A stretch of DNA of 64,000 bases from Pseudomonas putida (lineage in GTDB: Bacteria > Pseudomonadota > Gammaproteobacteria > Pseudomonadales > Pseudomonadaceae). Made by a program: the position numbers and the translations under genes. How positions within the stretch are numbered: the stretch's first letter is position 1; each line of letters opens with the position of its first letter. The notes beneath the pieces were generated by a model. That model ran no database searches. It was not told the origin of the DNA and saw nothing but the letters and a program-made list of their open reading frames with translations. This document shows positions 44,672 to 52,911 of this stretch, piece by piece. The DNA is taken from contig NZ_CP018846.1 in assembly GCF_002025705.1 (NCBI RefSeq), positions 421,001 through 485,000 of the forward strand, given 5' to 3'.

Positions 44672-45844
44672 ATGGCCCACCCCTACAGTGCGCGCAGCCG
44701 CGCCATCGAACCCTTCCACGTCATGGCGTTGCTGGCGCGGGCCAATGAGCTGCAAGCGGCCGGCCATGATGTGATCCACCTGGAAATCGGCGAGCCGGAC
44801 TTCACCACCGCCGCACCGATCGTCGCCGCCGGCCAAGCCGCCTTGGCCGCCGGGCATACCCGCTATACCGCCGCCCGCGGGCTGCCAGCGCTGCGCGAGG
44901 CCATCGCCGGTTTCTATGGCCAGCGCTATGGCCTGCAAGTCGACCCAGAGCGGATTCTCGTCACCCCGGGCGGCTCCGGCGCGCTGCTGCTGGCCAGCAG
45001 CCTGCTGGTCGACCCCGGCAAGCACTGGCTGCTGGCCGACCCGGGGTACCCGTGCAACCGCCACTTCCTGCGCCTGGTCGAAGGCGGCGCACAGTTGGTA
45101 CCGGTGGGGCCAGAGGTCAACTACCAACTGACCGCCGATCTGGTCGAGCGTTACTGGGACAAGGACAGCGTGGGCGCACTGGTCGCCTCGCCAGCCAACC
45201 CGACGGGCACCGTGCTGGGTCGCGACGAACTGGCCAGCCTGTCCAGGGCCACCCGTGAGCGCCATGGCCACCTGGTGGTGGACGAGATCTACCACGGCCT
45301 GACCTACGGCATGGACGCGCCAAGTGTGCTGGAAGTGGACGACTCGGCGTTCGTCCTTAATAGTTTTTCCAAGTATTTCGGCATGACCGGCTGGCGGCTC
45401 GGCTGGCTGGTGGCACCGCCCAATGCCGTGGCCGATCTGGAGAAGCTGGCGCAGAACCTCTACATCAGTGCACCGAGCATGGCCCAGCATGCGGCGCTGG
45501 CCTGCTTCCAGCCGCAGACTCTGGCGATTTTCGAAGAACGCCGTGCTGAGTTCGCCCGTCGCCGCGACTACCTGTTACCGGCGCTGCGTGAACTGGGTTT
45601 CCGCATTGCCGTCGAGCCACAGGGGGCGTTCTACTTGTATGCCGACATCAGCGCGTTTGGTGGGGATGCCTTTGCCTTCTGCCAGCATTTCCTCGAAACC
45701 GAGCATATTGCCTTCACCCCAGGCCTGGATTTTGGCCGCCACCTGGCCGGCCACCATGTACGTTTTGCCTACACCCAGAGCCTGCCGCGCCTGGAGCAGG
45801 CGGTCGAGCGTATCGCCCGTGGGCTGCGCAGCTGGCAGGGGTAA
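44672..45844 (+). CDS. PLP-dependent aminotransferase (class I/II)
   Basis: The 390-aa fold-type I aminotransferase has the N-terminal HLEIGEPDF, SPANPTGTVLG, VVDEIYHGL and the PLP-binding Lys234 in NSFSKYFGMTGWRLGW, followed by an Arg-containing C-terminus (VRFAYT). The substrate is uncertain; the sequence is near the aspartate/alanine-type group of subfamily I. ATG 44672 follows GAGAGAAGG. sfsA begins directly after its stop codon, so the two are co-transcribed. Confidence 0.9.
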   Translation: MAHPYSARSRAIEPFHVMALLARANELQAAGHDVIHLEIGEPDFTTAAPIVAAGQAALAAGHTRYTAARGLPALREAIAGFYGQRYGLQVDPERILVTPGGSGALLLASSLLVDPGKHWLLADPGYPCNRHFLRLVEGGAQLVPVGPEVNYQLTADLVERYWDKDSVGALVASPANPTGTVLGRDELASLSRATRERHGHLVVDEIYHGLTYGMDAPSVLEVDDSAFVLNSFSKYFGMTGWRLGWLVAPPNAVADLEKLAQNLYISAPSMAQHAALACFQPQTLAIFEERRAEFARRRDYLLPALRELGFRIAVEPQGAFYLYADISAFGGDAFAFCQHFLETEHIAFTPGLDFGRHLAGHHVRFAYTQSLPRLEQAVERIARGLRSWQG

Positions 45845-46558
45845 ATGGTGTTCTTTCCTCAACTGGAACAAGGGCGCCTGCTGCGCCGTTACAAGCGCTT
45901 TCTGGCTGACATCGAACTGGCCAATGGTGAGCAACTGACCATCCACTGCCCGAACACCGGTTCCATGCTCAATTGCATGCGCGAGGGCGGGCAGGTTTGG
46001 TTCAGCCGCTCCAACGACCCCAAGCGCAAGCTGCCAGGTACCTGGGAAATCAGCGAAACGCCCCAGGGCCGGCTGGCCTGTATCAATACCGGGCGGGCCA
46101 ATGCGTTGGTTGAAGAGGCGCTGCGCGCCGGAGTAATCGAGGAACTGGCCGGCTTTACCGCACTGAAGCGCGAAGTCGCTTATGGCGAAGAGCGCAGTCG
46201 GGTGGACTTTCGCCTGGAGTTTGCCGATGGGCCAGTCTATGTCGAGGTCAAGAGCGTGACCCTGGGTTACCCGGACACAGCCGTGGCAGCGTTCCCGGAT
46301 GCCGTCACCCAACGTGGCGCCAAGCACCTGCGCGAGCTGGCGGCCTTGGCCCGTCAGGGCATCCGTGCGGTGCAGCTGTACTGTGTGAACCTTACCGGTA
46401 TCGAAGCCGTGCGCCCCGCCGAGGAGATCGACTTCGCCTATGCCAACGCGCTGCGCGCGGCGGTGGCGGATGGGGTCGAGGTACTGGCCTATGGTGTGCG
46501 CCTGGACAGCGAGCAAATCGTCATCGACCGCCCGCTGCCGGTGTTGCTCAACCCTTGA
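45845..46558 (+). CDS. sfsA: Sugar fermentation stimulation protein SfsA homologue
   Basis: The 237-aa product matches the SfsA family: an OB-like N-terminal part ([29 protein letters not shown]) and a C-terminal nuclease-like core with VDFRL and the conserved YVEVKSVTL. In E. coli it affects maltose genes; biochemically it is believed to bind or cut nucleic acid, not proven here. The ATG directly follows the aminotransferase stop. Its 3' end overlaps the convergent Rieske gene by 11 bases. Confidence 0.93.
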   Translation: MVFFPQLEQGRLLRRYKRFLADIELANGEQLTIHCPNTGSMLNCMREGGQVWFSRSNDPKRKLPGTWEISETPQGRLACINTGRANALVEEALRAGVIEELAGFTALKREVAYGEERSRVDFRLEFADGPVYVEVKSVTLGYPDTAVAAFPDAVTQRGAKHLRELAALARQGIRAVQLYCVNLTGIEAVRPAEEIDFAYANALRAAVADGVEVLAYGVRLDSEQIVIDRPLPVLLNP

Positions 46559-46865
46559 GCCAGATGCCCTGGCTGTCTTCATGGCAGCCCAGGGGCTGGA
46601 GCATATCCCCTTCGCAGGGGCCAGCCACGCATTCGCCACTGTCGATCAGAAACAGCGCGCCATGATGGGCGCAGTGGATCAGGCTGGCGCTGTCGTCGAG
46701 AAAGGCGTCTTGCGCCCAGTTCAGTGGGATACCTCGATGCGGGCAGCGGTTGCGGTAGAGATGCACCTGACCGTGGCGGCGCACGCCGAACAAGTCGATG
46801 CCGTCTACGCTGAAGGCGCGGCTATGGCCCTCGGCCAGGGCCGCGGAAGGACAGAGAAAGTGCAT
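46548..46865 (-). CDS. Small Rieske [2Fe-2S] protein
   Basis: The 105-aa protein has both Rieske boxes: Cys41-x-His43 (CPHRG) and Cys65-x2-His68 (CAHHG), so it can hold a 2Fe-2S cluster. It has no transmembrane or catalytic domain, like the ferredoxin components of oxygenases or NirD-type proteins. I place the start at ATG 46865 ([13 protein letters not shown]); the frame remains open far upstream, but that part is antisense to hmuT and has no family resemblance. The partner is unknown. Confidence 0.88.
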   Translation of the reverse strand: MHFLCPSAALAEGHSRAFSVDGIDLFGVRRHGQVHLYRNRCPHRGIPLNWAQDAFLDDSASLIHCAHHGALFLIDSGECVAGPCEGDMLQPLGCHEDSQGIWLKG

Positions 46866-46897
46866 TGCTGGGAAGGCTCGTGAAACAAAGTGGTGGC

Positions 46898-46929
46898 TTG
46901 ACGCTTCAATGCGAATAATTATCAAATTG
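46898..46929 (+). promoter_or_regulatory. Promoter and Fur-like box of the heme-uptake operon
   Basis: TTGACG (46898-46903), a 16-base spacer and TATCAA (46920-46925) form a plausible promoter about 85 bases before hmuT. AATGCGAATAATTATCAAAT over the -10 resembles a degenerate Fur box (NATWAT repeats). Iron repression of the heme operon is expected from relatives. Confidence 0.55.
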
Positions 46930-47012
46930 CCCGCATTCGCTGCGCCAGCCGCTATGGTGCGCAGTTCTGCCGCCCGCCACAAGGCGTGCGGCCCGCCTTC
47001 AGAAGGAATCCG

Positions 47013-47891
47013 ATGATGCGCCGTCCCGCTGCCTTGCTCGCCCTGTGCGCAGCTCTCGTTGTTGCCACCCAGGCCTTGGCCGCCGAACTGCCGCAGCGCT
47101 GGGTCAGTGCGGGCGGGGCGCTGAGCGAGTGGATCAGTGCACTGGGCGGCGAGCCGCGCCTGGTGGGCGTCGATACTACCAGCCAGCACCCTGAGTCGCT
47201 GAAGGCCTTGCCGAGTATCGGTTATCAGCGGCAGTTGTCGGCCGAGGGCATCCTCAGCTTGCGCCCGGATGTGCTGGTCGGCACCGAAGAGATGGGGCCG
47301 CCACCTGTGCTTGCGCAGGTGCGCAAGGCGGGCGTGCGTGTCGAGCTGCTCTCCAGCCAGGCCGAGCTGGCTGCCGTGGACCAGAACCTCAAGCAGCTGG
47401 GGGCTTTGTTGGGTGCCGAGGAGAAAGCGGCACAGTTGTCTGCCAGCTATCACCAGCAACTCGAAGCGTTGCAACTGCAGGTGAAGCAGGCCCAGCAGAA
47501 TCACAAGGCGCCAGGTGTGTTGCTGCTGGTTGGCCATGCCGGCGCCAAACCGCTGATTGCCGGGCAGGGCTCGGCAGGGGACTGGGTGTTGCGCCAAGCC
47601 GGGGCGCGTAACCTGGCTGAGCACCAAGGCTACAAGAACTTTTCCAATGAGGCGCTGGCGGCGCTCGACCCGGATGTAGTGGTGTTTTCCGATCGTGCCC
47701 TGAGTGGCGAGCAGGCCTTGCAGGCACTGCTCAAGGAAAACCCGGCACTGGCAGTTTCGCGTGCAGTGCGCGACAAACGCCTGGTATCGCTCGACCCGAC
47801 ATTGCTTGTGGGCGGCCTTGGCCCGCGCCTGCCAGCTGCCTTGCAGGAACTGGCGACTGCGTTCTACCCGGCAAGTGCAGCTACTAAATGA
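47013..47891 (+). CDS. hmuT: Hemin ABC transporter, periplasmic binding protein
   Basis: The 292-aa product has a signal peptide (residues 1 to about 24, MRRPAALLALCAALVVATQA) and a class III periplasmic-binding fold with RWVSAGGALSEWISALGG at the mature N-terminus, RPDVLVGTEEMGPP and DPTLLVGGLGPRLP. It captures heme in the periplasm and gives it to HmuUV. AAGGA at 47003 supports ATG 47013 (an ATG at 47016 is equally possible). The stop overlaps hmuU by 4 bases. It equals PhuT of P. aeruginosa; no heme-degrading PhuS or outer-membrane receptor gene is adjacent here. Confidence 0.93.
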   Translation: MMRRPAALLALCAALVVATQALAAELPQRWVSAGGALSEWISALGGEPRLVGVDTTSQHPESLKALPSIGYQRQLSAEGILSLRPDVLVGTEEMGPPPVLAQVRKAGVRVELLSSQAELAAVDQNLKQLGALLGAEEKAAQLSASYHQQLEALQLQVKQAQQNHKAPGVLLLVGHAGAKPLIAGQGSAGDWVLRQAGARNLAEHQGYKNFSNEALAALDPDVVVFSDRALSGEQALQALLKENPALAVSRAVRDKRLVSLDPTLLVGGLGPRLPAALQELATAFYPASAATK

Positions 47892-48925
47892 AACAACGGA
47901 TCCAGCCGCGAACACTGTTTGTTTGCCTGATATTACTGTGCCTGCTGGCAGTCTGGCTGTCGCTGGCCTTGGGGCCGGTCAGCCTGCCGCTGGTCGATAC
48001 CCTGCGTGCTGGCCTGCGCCTGTTGGGGCTGCCAGTTGCAGCCGACGGTCTGCAGCAGGCCGAGATGATCCTGGGGCAGATCCGTCTGCCGCGCACCTTG
48101 CTGGGGTTGGCAGTGGGCGCGGTACTGGCATTGTCTGGTGTGGCCATGCAGGGGCTGTTTCGCAACCCGCTGGCCGACCCGGGCCTGGTGGGGGTTGCCG
48201 CTGGGGCGGCGATGGGGGCGGCGGTGGCCATTGTCGGTGGCAGTTGGCTGGGGGGTATGCCGGATGCGCTTGCTCCCTACCTGTTGTCGCTGTGCGCCTT
48301 CATCGGCGGACTGGGCGTGACCGCGCTGGTTTATCGCCTGGGGCGTCGCGACGGTCAGACCAATGTCGCGACGATGCTGCTGGCCGGTGTGGCCATGACT
48401 GCACTGGGCGGTGCTGCCGTAGGTTTGTTTTCCTACCTGGCCGATGATGCCACCCTGCGTACGCTGACCTTCTGGAACCTGGGCAGCCTCAATGGTGCAA
48501 GTTACGAGCGCCTTTGGCCTTTGCTGCTGATCGCAGGCGGTGTGGCGATGTGGTTGCCGCGCCGCGCGAAGGCGTTGAATGCGTTGTTGCTGGGAGAGTC
48601 GGAGGCACGGCACCTGGGGGTTGACGTCGAACGGCTCAAGCGCGAGTTGGTGTTCTGCACGGCGTTGGGTGTGGGCGCAGCAGTGGCGGCTGCGGGGCTG
48701 ATCGGTTTCATCGGCCTGGTGGTACCCCACCTGGTGCGTTTGCTGGCCGGGCCCGATCACCGCGTGGTACTGCCTGCATCGTTGCTGGCTGGGGGCATAC
48801 TCATGCTGTTCGCCGATCTCGCAGCCAGGCTGCTGCTGGCACCTGCTGAGCTGCCGATCGGTATCGTCACAGCTTTTATTGGCGCGCCGTTCTTCCTGAT
48901 TCTGCTGATACGAGGGCGCAGTTGA
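47888..48925 (+). CDS. hmuU: Hemin ABC transporter, permease
   Basis: The 345-aa FecCD-family permease has about ten membrane helices and the family segments [36 protein letters not shown] and the coupling loop [16 protein letters not shown]. It forms the inner-membrane heme channel. Its ATG overlaps the hmuT stop, and its stop overlaps the hmuV ATG (TGATG), so the three are tightly coupled. Confidence 0.93.
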   Translation: MKQRIQPRTLFVCLILLCLLAVWLSLALGPVSLPLVDTLRAGLRLLGLPVAADGLQQAEMILGQIRLPRTLLGLAVGAVLALSGVAMQGLFRNPLADPGLVGVAAGAAMGAAVAIVGGSWLGGMPDALAPYLLSLCAFIGGLGVTALVYRLGRRDGQTNVATMLLAGVAMTALGGAAVGLFSYLADDATLRTLTFWNLGSLNGASYERLWPLLLIAGGVAMWLPRRAKALNALLLGESEARHLGVDVERLKRELVFCTALGVGAAVAAAGLIGFIGLVVPHLVRLLAGPDHRVVLPASLLAGGILMLFADLAARLLLAPAELPIGIVTAFIGAPFFLILLIRGRS

Positions 48926-49692
48926 TGTTGCAAGTCGAGGGGCTGCACCTGAAGCGGGGCAGCAATGACGTGTTGCTCGGGATTGATCTGCAGTTGAGCC
49001 CAGGGCAGGTGGTGGGCGTTCTCGGCCCCAATGGCGCCGGCAAGAGCAGCCTGCTCGGGGTGATGTGCGGCGAGTTGGCGCCGGATCGCGGAAATGTGAC
49101 GCTGCAAGGGCGGCCGCTGGCTGACTGGGCTGGGCCGGAGCGTGCAAGGCACCTGGCGGTGCTGCCGCAGGTTTCCAGCCTGGGGTTCTCGTTCAAGGTC
49201 GAGGAAGTGGTGGCCATGGGGCGCATGCCCCACGACACCGGGCAACGGCGTGACGCAGAGATCGTAGCAGAGGCTCTGCAGGCAGCGGATGCCTCGCACC
49301 TGGTGGGGCGAAGTTACCTGGCCTTGTCTGGCGGCGAGCGGCAGAGGGTGCACCTGGCCCGCGTGCTGGCTCAGCTTTGGCCTGGTGAAGAGGGCACCAC
49401 GCTGTTGCTTGATGAGCCGACTTCGATGCTCGACCCACTGCATCAGCACACTACCCTGGAGGCCGTGCGCTGTTTTGCCGACAGCGGCGCCGCCGTGCTG
49501 GTGATCCTGCATGACCTGAACCTGGCGGCGCGCTACTGTGATCGCATCTTGCTACTCGAAAGCGGGCGCTGCCATGCCCTGGCCACACCACCGGAGGTAC
49601 TGACACCGGCTTCACTCAAGGTGGTCTTCGGTATCGACGTGCTGGTGCAGGCGCACCCTGAGCGGGGGCACCCGTTGATCATTACCCGCTAG
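48925..49692 (+). CDS. hmuV: Hemin ABC transporter, ATP-binding protein
   Basis: The 255-aa ATPase has Walker [10 protein letters not shown], signature [18 protein letters not shown], Walker [13 protein letters not shown] and the H-loop [12 protein letters not shown]. It powers HmuU. ATG 48925 overlaps the hmuU stop; a TTG three bases earlier is less likely. A ChaN-type lipoprotein gene follows after 12 bases. Confidence 0.94.
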   Translation: MLQVEGLHLKRGSNDVLLGIDLQLSPGQVVGVLGPNGAGKSSLLGVMCGELAPDRGNVTLQGRPLADWAGPERARHLAVLPQVSSLGFSFKVEEVVAMGRMPHDTGQRRDAEIVAEALQAADASHLVGRSYLALSGGERQRVHLARVLAQLWPGEEGTTLLLDEPTSMLDPLHQHTTLEAVRCFADSGAAVLVILHDLNLAARYCDRILLLESGRCHALATPPEVLTPASLKVVFGIDVLVQAHPERGHPLIITR

Positions 49693-49704
49693 GAGGCACT
49701 GCTC

Positions 49705-50589
49705 ATGACTCATCCGTTGCTGTGCGGTTCGTTACTTTGCCTGGTGCTTGCGCTGAGTGGTTGCCAGGCCAGCTTGCCGCCGTTGCCTGCCTGGCAGAGC
49801 AGCGAAGGGCGCGATAACGCCGAGCTGGGGCAGATCCACGACCTGGCCAGCGGGCAGGTGATCAGCCCTGAGCAGCTGATCGAGAGCCTGGCCGATGCGC
49901 CGCGCGTGCTGGTCGGTGAGAAGCATGACAACCCGGATCATCACGCCTTGCAGCTGTGGTTGATGCGTGCGTTGCAGCAACGCCGGGCGCAGGGCAGCCT
50001 GCTGCTGGAAATGCTGCAACCCGAGCAGCAGCCCCGCGTCGATGCGCTCGCGGGGCAGGCGACCTTGCCGCAGGACCTGCCCAAGGCCCTGGCTTGGGAA
50101 GATGGCTGGGATTGGCAACTTTACGGCCCTATCGTGCGAGAGGCTTTGCAGCACCATGTTCCGCTGCTGGCGGCCAACCTGTCACCCACAGAAATGCGCC
50201 AGGTCTATCGGTATCCGGCGGTTCTGCCGGGAACCCAGTCCAATGCGCCAGCGGTCAGGGCGGCACTGCTTGAACAGGTGAAGCAGGGGCATTGTGGTCT
50301 ACTGCCGGAGAGCCAACTGCCAGCGATGCTGGCCGTGCAACAACAGCGGGATCGGCGTATTGCCGAACGGCTGCTGGCGGCGCCGCAGCCAGCATTGCTT
50401 TTGACCGGTGCGTACCATGCGCGCAAGGACCTGGGGGTGCCTTTGCATCTCGCCGATCTGGGCGCCAAGGGCGCGAGCAAGGTCGTGCTGCTGGCCGAGG
50501 CAGGCGAGCAGGTCGAGCCTGGGATGGCCGACTATGTCTGGTACACGGCCGCGATGCCAGAGCAGGACTACTGCGCCCAGCTGAGGTAG
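49705..50589 (+). CDS. ChaN-family iron/heme-associated lipoprotein (PhuW-like)
   Basis: The 294-aa product has a lipoprotein signal (lipobox LSGC, Cys20) and the ChaN/DUF399 core: VLVGEKHDNPDHHALQLWLM, LLLEMLQPEQQ and LLTGAYHARKDLGVP. In Campylobacter ChaN binds heme pairs, and P. aeruginosa has a homologue (PhuW) at the end of its phu operon. Here it ends the hmuTUV operon. It converges on the prrF small RNA gene, whose terminator lies 30 bases past the stop. Confidence 0.9.
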   Translation: MTHPLLCGSLLCLVLALSGCQASLPPLPAWQSSEGRDNAELGQIHDLASGQVISPEQLIESLADAPRVLVGEKHDNPDHHALQLWLMRALQQRRAQGSLLLEMLQPEQQPRVDALAGQATLPQDLPKALAWEDGWDWQLYGPIVREALQHHVPLLAANLSPTEMRQVYRYPAVLPGTQSNAPAVRAALLEQVKQGHCGLLPESQLPAMLAVQQQRDRRIAERLLAAPQPALLLTGAYHARKDLGVPLHLADLGAKGASKVVLLAEAGEQVEPGMADYVWYTAAMPEQDYCAQLR

Positions 50590-50618
50590 GAGCGGCCTTG
50601 AAGCGGAAACCTGCGGGC

Positions 50619-50732
50619 AAAAAAAGACCCGGCAAAATGCCGGGTCAATAACCGTGATTAGCCTGATGAGGAGATAATCTGAGAGTCCGAACCAGGGGCT
50701 CTTAGCTTATCCAACCAGTCTCGCGACCAGTT
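50619..50732 (-). ncRNA. prrF: PrrF iron-responsive small RNA
   Basis: The minus strand from 50732 reads AACTGGTCGCGAGACTGG, then contains the PrrF core CTCTCAGATTATCTCCTCAT followed by CAGGCTAATCACGG, and ends in the hairpin GACCCGGC-ATTTT-GCCGGGTC with seven T. Length is about 114 bases, as in P. aeruginosa. PrrF is made when Fur releases its promoter and, with Hfq, represses mRNAs for iron-rich proteins. Only one copy is present next to the heme operon; P. aeruginosa has two in tandem at the same place. Ends are predicted from promoter and terminator. Confidence 0.93.
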
Positions 50733-50734
50733 GT

Positions 50735-50766
50735 GATAATCATAACGATTCTCATTACAGCGTCAA
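50735..50766 (-). promoter_or_regulatory. prrF promoter with Fur box
   Basis: On the minus strand TTGACG (50766-50761), a 16-base spacer and TATGAT (50744-50739) form a strong promoter whose start fits base 50732. The spacer and -10 are covered by AATGAGAATCGTTATGATTA (50757-50738), a good Fur-box match. Iron-loaded Fur would block transcription. Confidence 0.85.
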
Positions 50767-50780
50767 TCCCCTTCGTGCGT

Positions 50781-51059
50781 TTATTTCATATTTTTTTGCA
50801 TAGGGCATTTTGCATCGAGTTGTTGGTTGAGCGCTTCTTTGCGTTCGGCTGGCAAATCGTTCCAGTGCATGTCCAGCAATGCACCTTCAATGGCATACAA
50901 CAGCACCTTCGACGCCCTGAATCCTCGTGTTTTCACCGCCTGGTAGGCACCCACGGCGCCCAACCGACGCAAGTCCGATGCACTGTGGATACCAGCCGCA
51001 TGCAACCACTGCGCGGAGGTCTTGCCAAGATTCTTCAGGTGCTGCAATTCATCGTTCAT
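50781..51059 (-). CDS. TfoX C-terminal-domain protein
   Basis: The 92-aa product consists of a TfoX C-terminal domain: LKNLGKTSAQWLHAAGIHSASDLRRLGAVGAYQAVK, a helix-hairpin-helix-like fold, then the conserved LYAIEGALLDMHWNDLP. TfoX is a competence regulator in other bacteria, but stand-alone C-terminal domains like this have no established role. The start ATG 51059 follows AAGGAGG. It ends 49 bases from the prrF start region, on the same strand. Confidence 0.88.
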   Translation of the reverse strand: MNDELQHLKNLGKTSAQWLHAAGIHSASDLRRLGAVGAYQAVKTRGFRASKVLLYAIEGALLDMHWNDLPAERKEALNQQLDAKCPMQKNMK

Positions 51060-51191
51060 CGAGCCTCCTTGCGATGGCTGAACGGGTCTTGGGGGATAAA
51101 TCGCGAGCAGGTCAGAGAGGAGTGTAGCGGGGGATAGGAAATGCGCGGCCTTTTGCCATCGGGGACGACGAGCTGCCCTGGAACGGCAGTA

Positions 51192-51220
51192 ACCTGTTCC
51201 GGCAACAGGCCGGAACAGGT
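51192..51220. terminator. Perfect hairpin after the kinase-like gene
   Basis: ACCTGTTCCGG (51192-51202) pairs with CCGGAACAGGT (51210-51220), an 11-bp perfect stem 12 bases past the stop of the minus-strand gene at 51232. No T-run follows on either strand, so it may act as an RNA stability element or weak terminator. Confidence 0.55.
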
Positions 51221-51231
51221 GTAAAGCGAAC

Positions 51232-52794
51232 TTACAGGCCTGGCAGGCGCTGACGAATCTGTTCGATCACCTGGTCCATGCCGCTGGCTTCCTGGGTATC
51301 GATGCGGGTGCTGTGGACCAGCTCCTGTGCATCCAGTGGCTCACGGCTGGCCTGCTGGGCCTTGACCACCTCCAGTGTGGCATCCGACGGGTCGCTGTTC
51401 TCGGCCTGGCGCTGCTCCAGCCAGCTGGCGATCACCGCTTCCGGGGCATGGCAGTCGAGGATCAGGAACGGGACGCCAGTCTCGCTGGCCACGGCTGCGG
51501 CGGCCTGGCGCTGTTCAGCCTTGAGGTAAGTGGCATCGAGCACCACCGGGAAGCCGGCACGCAGAATTGTCGCGGCCAGTTCATGCAGGCGCTGGTAGGT
51601 CGCTGCGCTGGCGTCCTGGTCATAGATGCCGGCAGTGAGCTGCCCCGCGTTCTGTTGCGGCTGTTCGCCGAACAGGCGCTTGCGCTCCACATCGGATCGC
51701 ACGCGAACCGCGCCGAGGGCCTCGACCAGACGCATGGCCACGTGGCTCTTGCCTACCGCCGACACGCCATGGGTGATAGCCATCAGGCGGGAAGGAATGG
51801 CGCTGTAGCTTTCTGCCAGGTTGGCGTAGTTGCGGTAGGTACGCAGGCTGGTGGCACGCTGCACACCGTCCGCATCGGCCGGCATGCTGAACAGGGCGAT
51901 CTTGGCGCGGACCAGAGCGCGGTAGGCCTTGTAGAAGTTGAGCACTTCCAGGCCTTCATAGTCGCCGGTCAGCTCCAGGTACTGGCTGACGAAGCGTCGT
52001 GCCAGGCACTTGAGGCCTCGGTCTTCCAGGTCCATGGCGAGGAAGCCGGTGTCGGCCCACACATCGGTCTTGCGGAATGGCTCATTGAACTCGATGCAGT
52101 CGAAGATCACGACCTTGCCGTCAATCACGGTCGCGTTACCCAAATGGATGTCGCCATGGCATTCGCGGGTAAAACCATTGGCCTTGCGCGCCGCGAACAG
52201 GCCTTGAAGGCGCTCGAAACTGCTGCGTGCCCAGGCTTGCAGGTTGTCCAGTTGCTGCAGGTCGGCCTTGTCGGTGAGGAACGGGCGGATCTGTTCGAAA
52301 TTCTGCTCGACCGGGGCCATGACGCTTTCAGGCGAGCCATACGGCTGATCGGCGGGCACTTTCGTAGTCTGCAGGTGAAACTCGGCAATCTGCCGGGCCA
52401 TCTGGTCGATGTGGCCAGTGTTCAGCTCGCCGTTGGCTTGCAGGGTGTTGAGCATCTGGCCTTGAGGGAACTGGCGCATCTTCAGCACATACTCGATCAC
52501 TTCGCCTTCACCGCCGATCTGCGGGGCTTCGGCACTGCCGGTGATTGGCAGTACTTCAAGGTACAGGCCTTCGGTCAGGCGCTGGTTCAGGCGCAATTCT
52601 TCGTTACAGAAATGCTGGCGCTGGTCCAGGCTGGTGAAGTCCAGGAAGCCGAAGTTCATCGGCTTCTTGATTTTGTAGGCGTACTCGCCGGTGAGCAGGA
52701 CCCAGGAGATGTGCGTCTCGATGAGCTGGAACCCGTCCACAGGGTGAGGGAACAGGGCAGGGTTCTGCAATGCGTTGATCAAGGCTTGGCTCAC
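51232..52794 (-). CDS. Two-domain aminoglycoside phosphotransferase-like / P-loop kinase protein
   Basis: The N-terminal part (to about residue 320) is an APH-like kinase fold with ECHGDIHLGNATVIDGKVVIFDCIEFN, which contains the catalytic Asp and metal Asn. The C-terminal part (about 330-520) is a P-loop kinase with GVSAVGKSHVA, then VRSDVERKRLFGE and VVLDATYLKAEQRQ. The substrate is unknown; despite the name this is not evidence of drug resistance. I prefer GTG 52794 (520 aa) because AAGGA lies 6 bases upstream; ATGs at 52833 and 52842 give longer forms. Confidence 0.85.
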   Translation of the reverse strand: MSQALINALQNPALFPHPVDGFQLIETHISWVLLTGEYAYKIKKPMNFGFLDFTSLDQRQHFCNEELRLNQRLTEGLYLEVLPITGSAEAPQIGGEGEVIEYVLKMRQFPQGQMLNTLQANGELNTGHIDQMARQIAEFHLQTTKVPADQPYGSPESVMAPVEQNFEQIRPFLTDKADLQQLDNLQAWARSSFERLQGLFAARKANGFTRECHGDIHLGNATVIDGKVVIFDCIEFNEPFRKTDVWADTGFLAMDLEDRGLKCLARRFVSQYLELTGDYEGLEVLNFYKAYRALVRAKIALFSMPADADGVQRATSLRTYRNYANLAESYSAIPSRLMAITHGVSAVGKSHVAMRLVEALGAVRVRSDVERKRLFGEQPQQNAGQLTAGIYDQDASAATYQRLHELAATILRAGFPVVLDATYLKAEQRQAAAAVASETGVPFLILDCHAPEAVIASWLEQRQAENSDPSDATLEVVKAQQASREPLDAQELVHSTRIDTQEASGMDQVIEQIRQRLPGL

Positions 52795-52897
52795 TGGAAA
52801 TCCTTCCGGGGGCAGGGAATTCGAAAGCGCCATTATGGTCAATGGTGCCGTCCCTGCCTACCGCCAGAGGGCGCCTGCCTACCCTTTATAAAGTGCG

Positions 52898-52903
52898 TAT
52901 AAT
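52898..52903 (+). promoter_or_regulatory. Predicted -10 box of mrcB, very close to the start codon
   Basis: TATAAT at 52898-52903 is a perfect -10, only 8 bases before the mrcB ATG (52912). The expected transcript start is at 52910 or 52911, so the message would be leaderless or nearly so. No ribosome site lies before the ATG (CCGCCGCC). The -35 is not obvious. Confidence 0.55.
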
Positions 52904-52911
52904 CCGCCGCC

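Noticed and set aside
46866..47915. Upstream extension of the Rieske frame to about 455 codons
   Set aside because: The added part is antisense to hmuT and has no domain; the Rieske fold is complete from the ATG at 46865.
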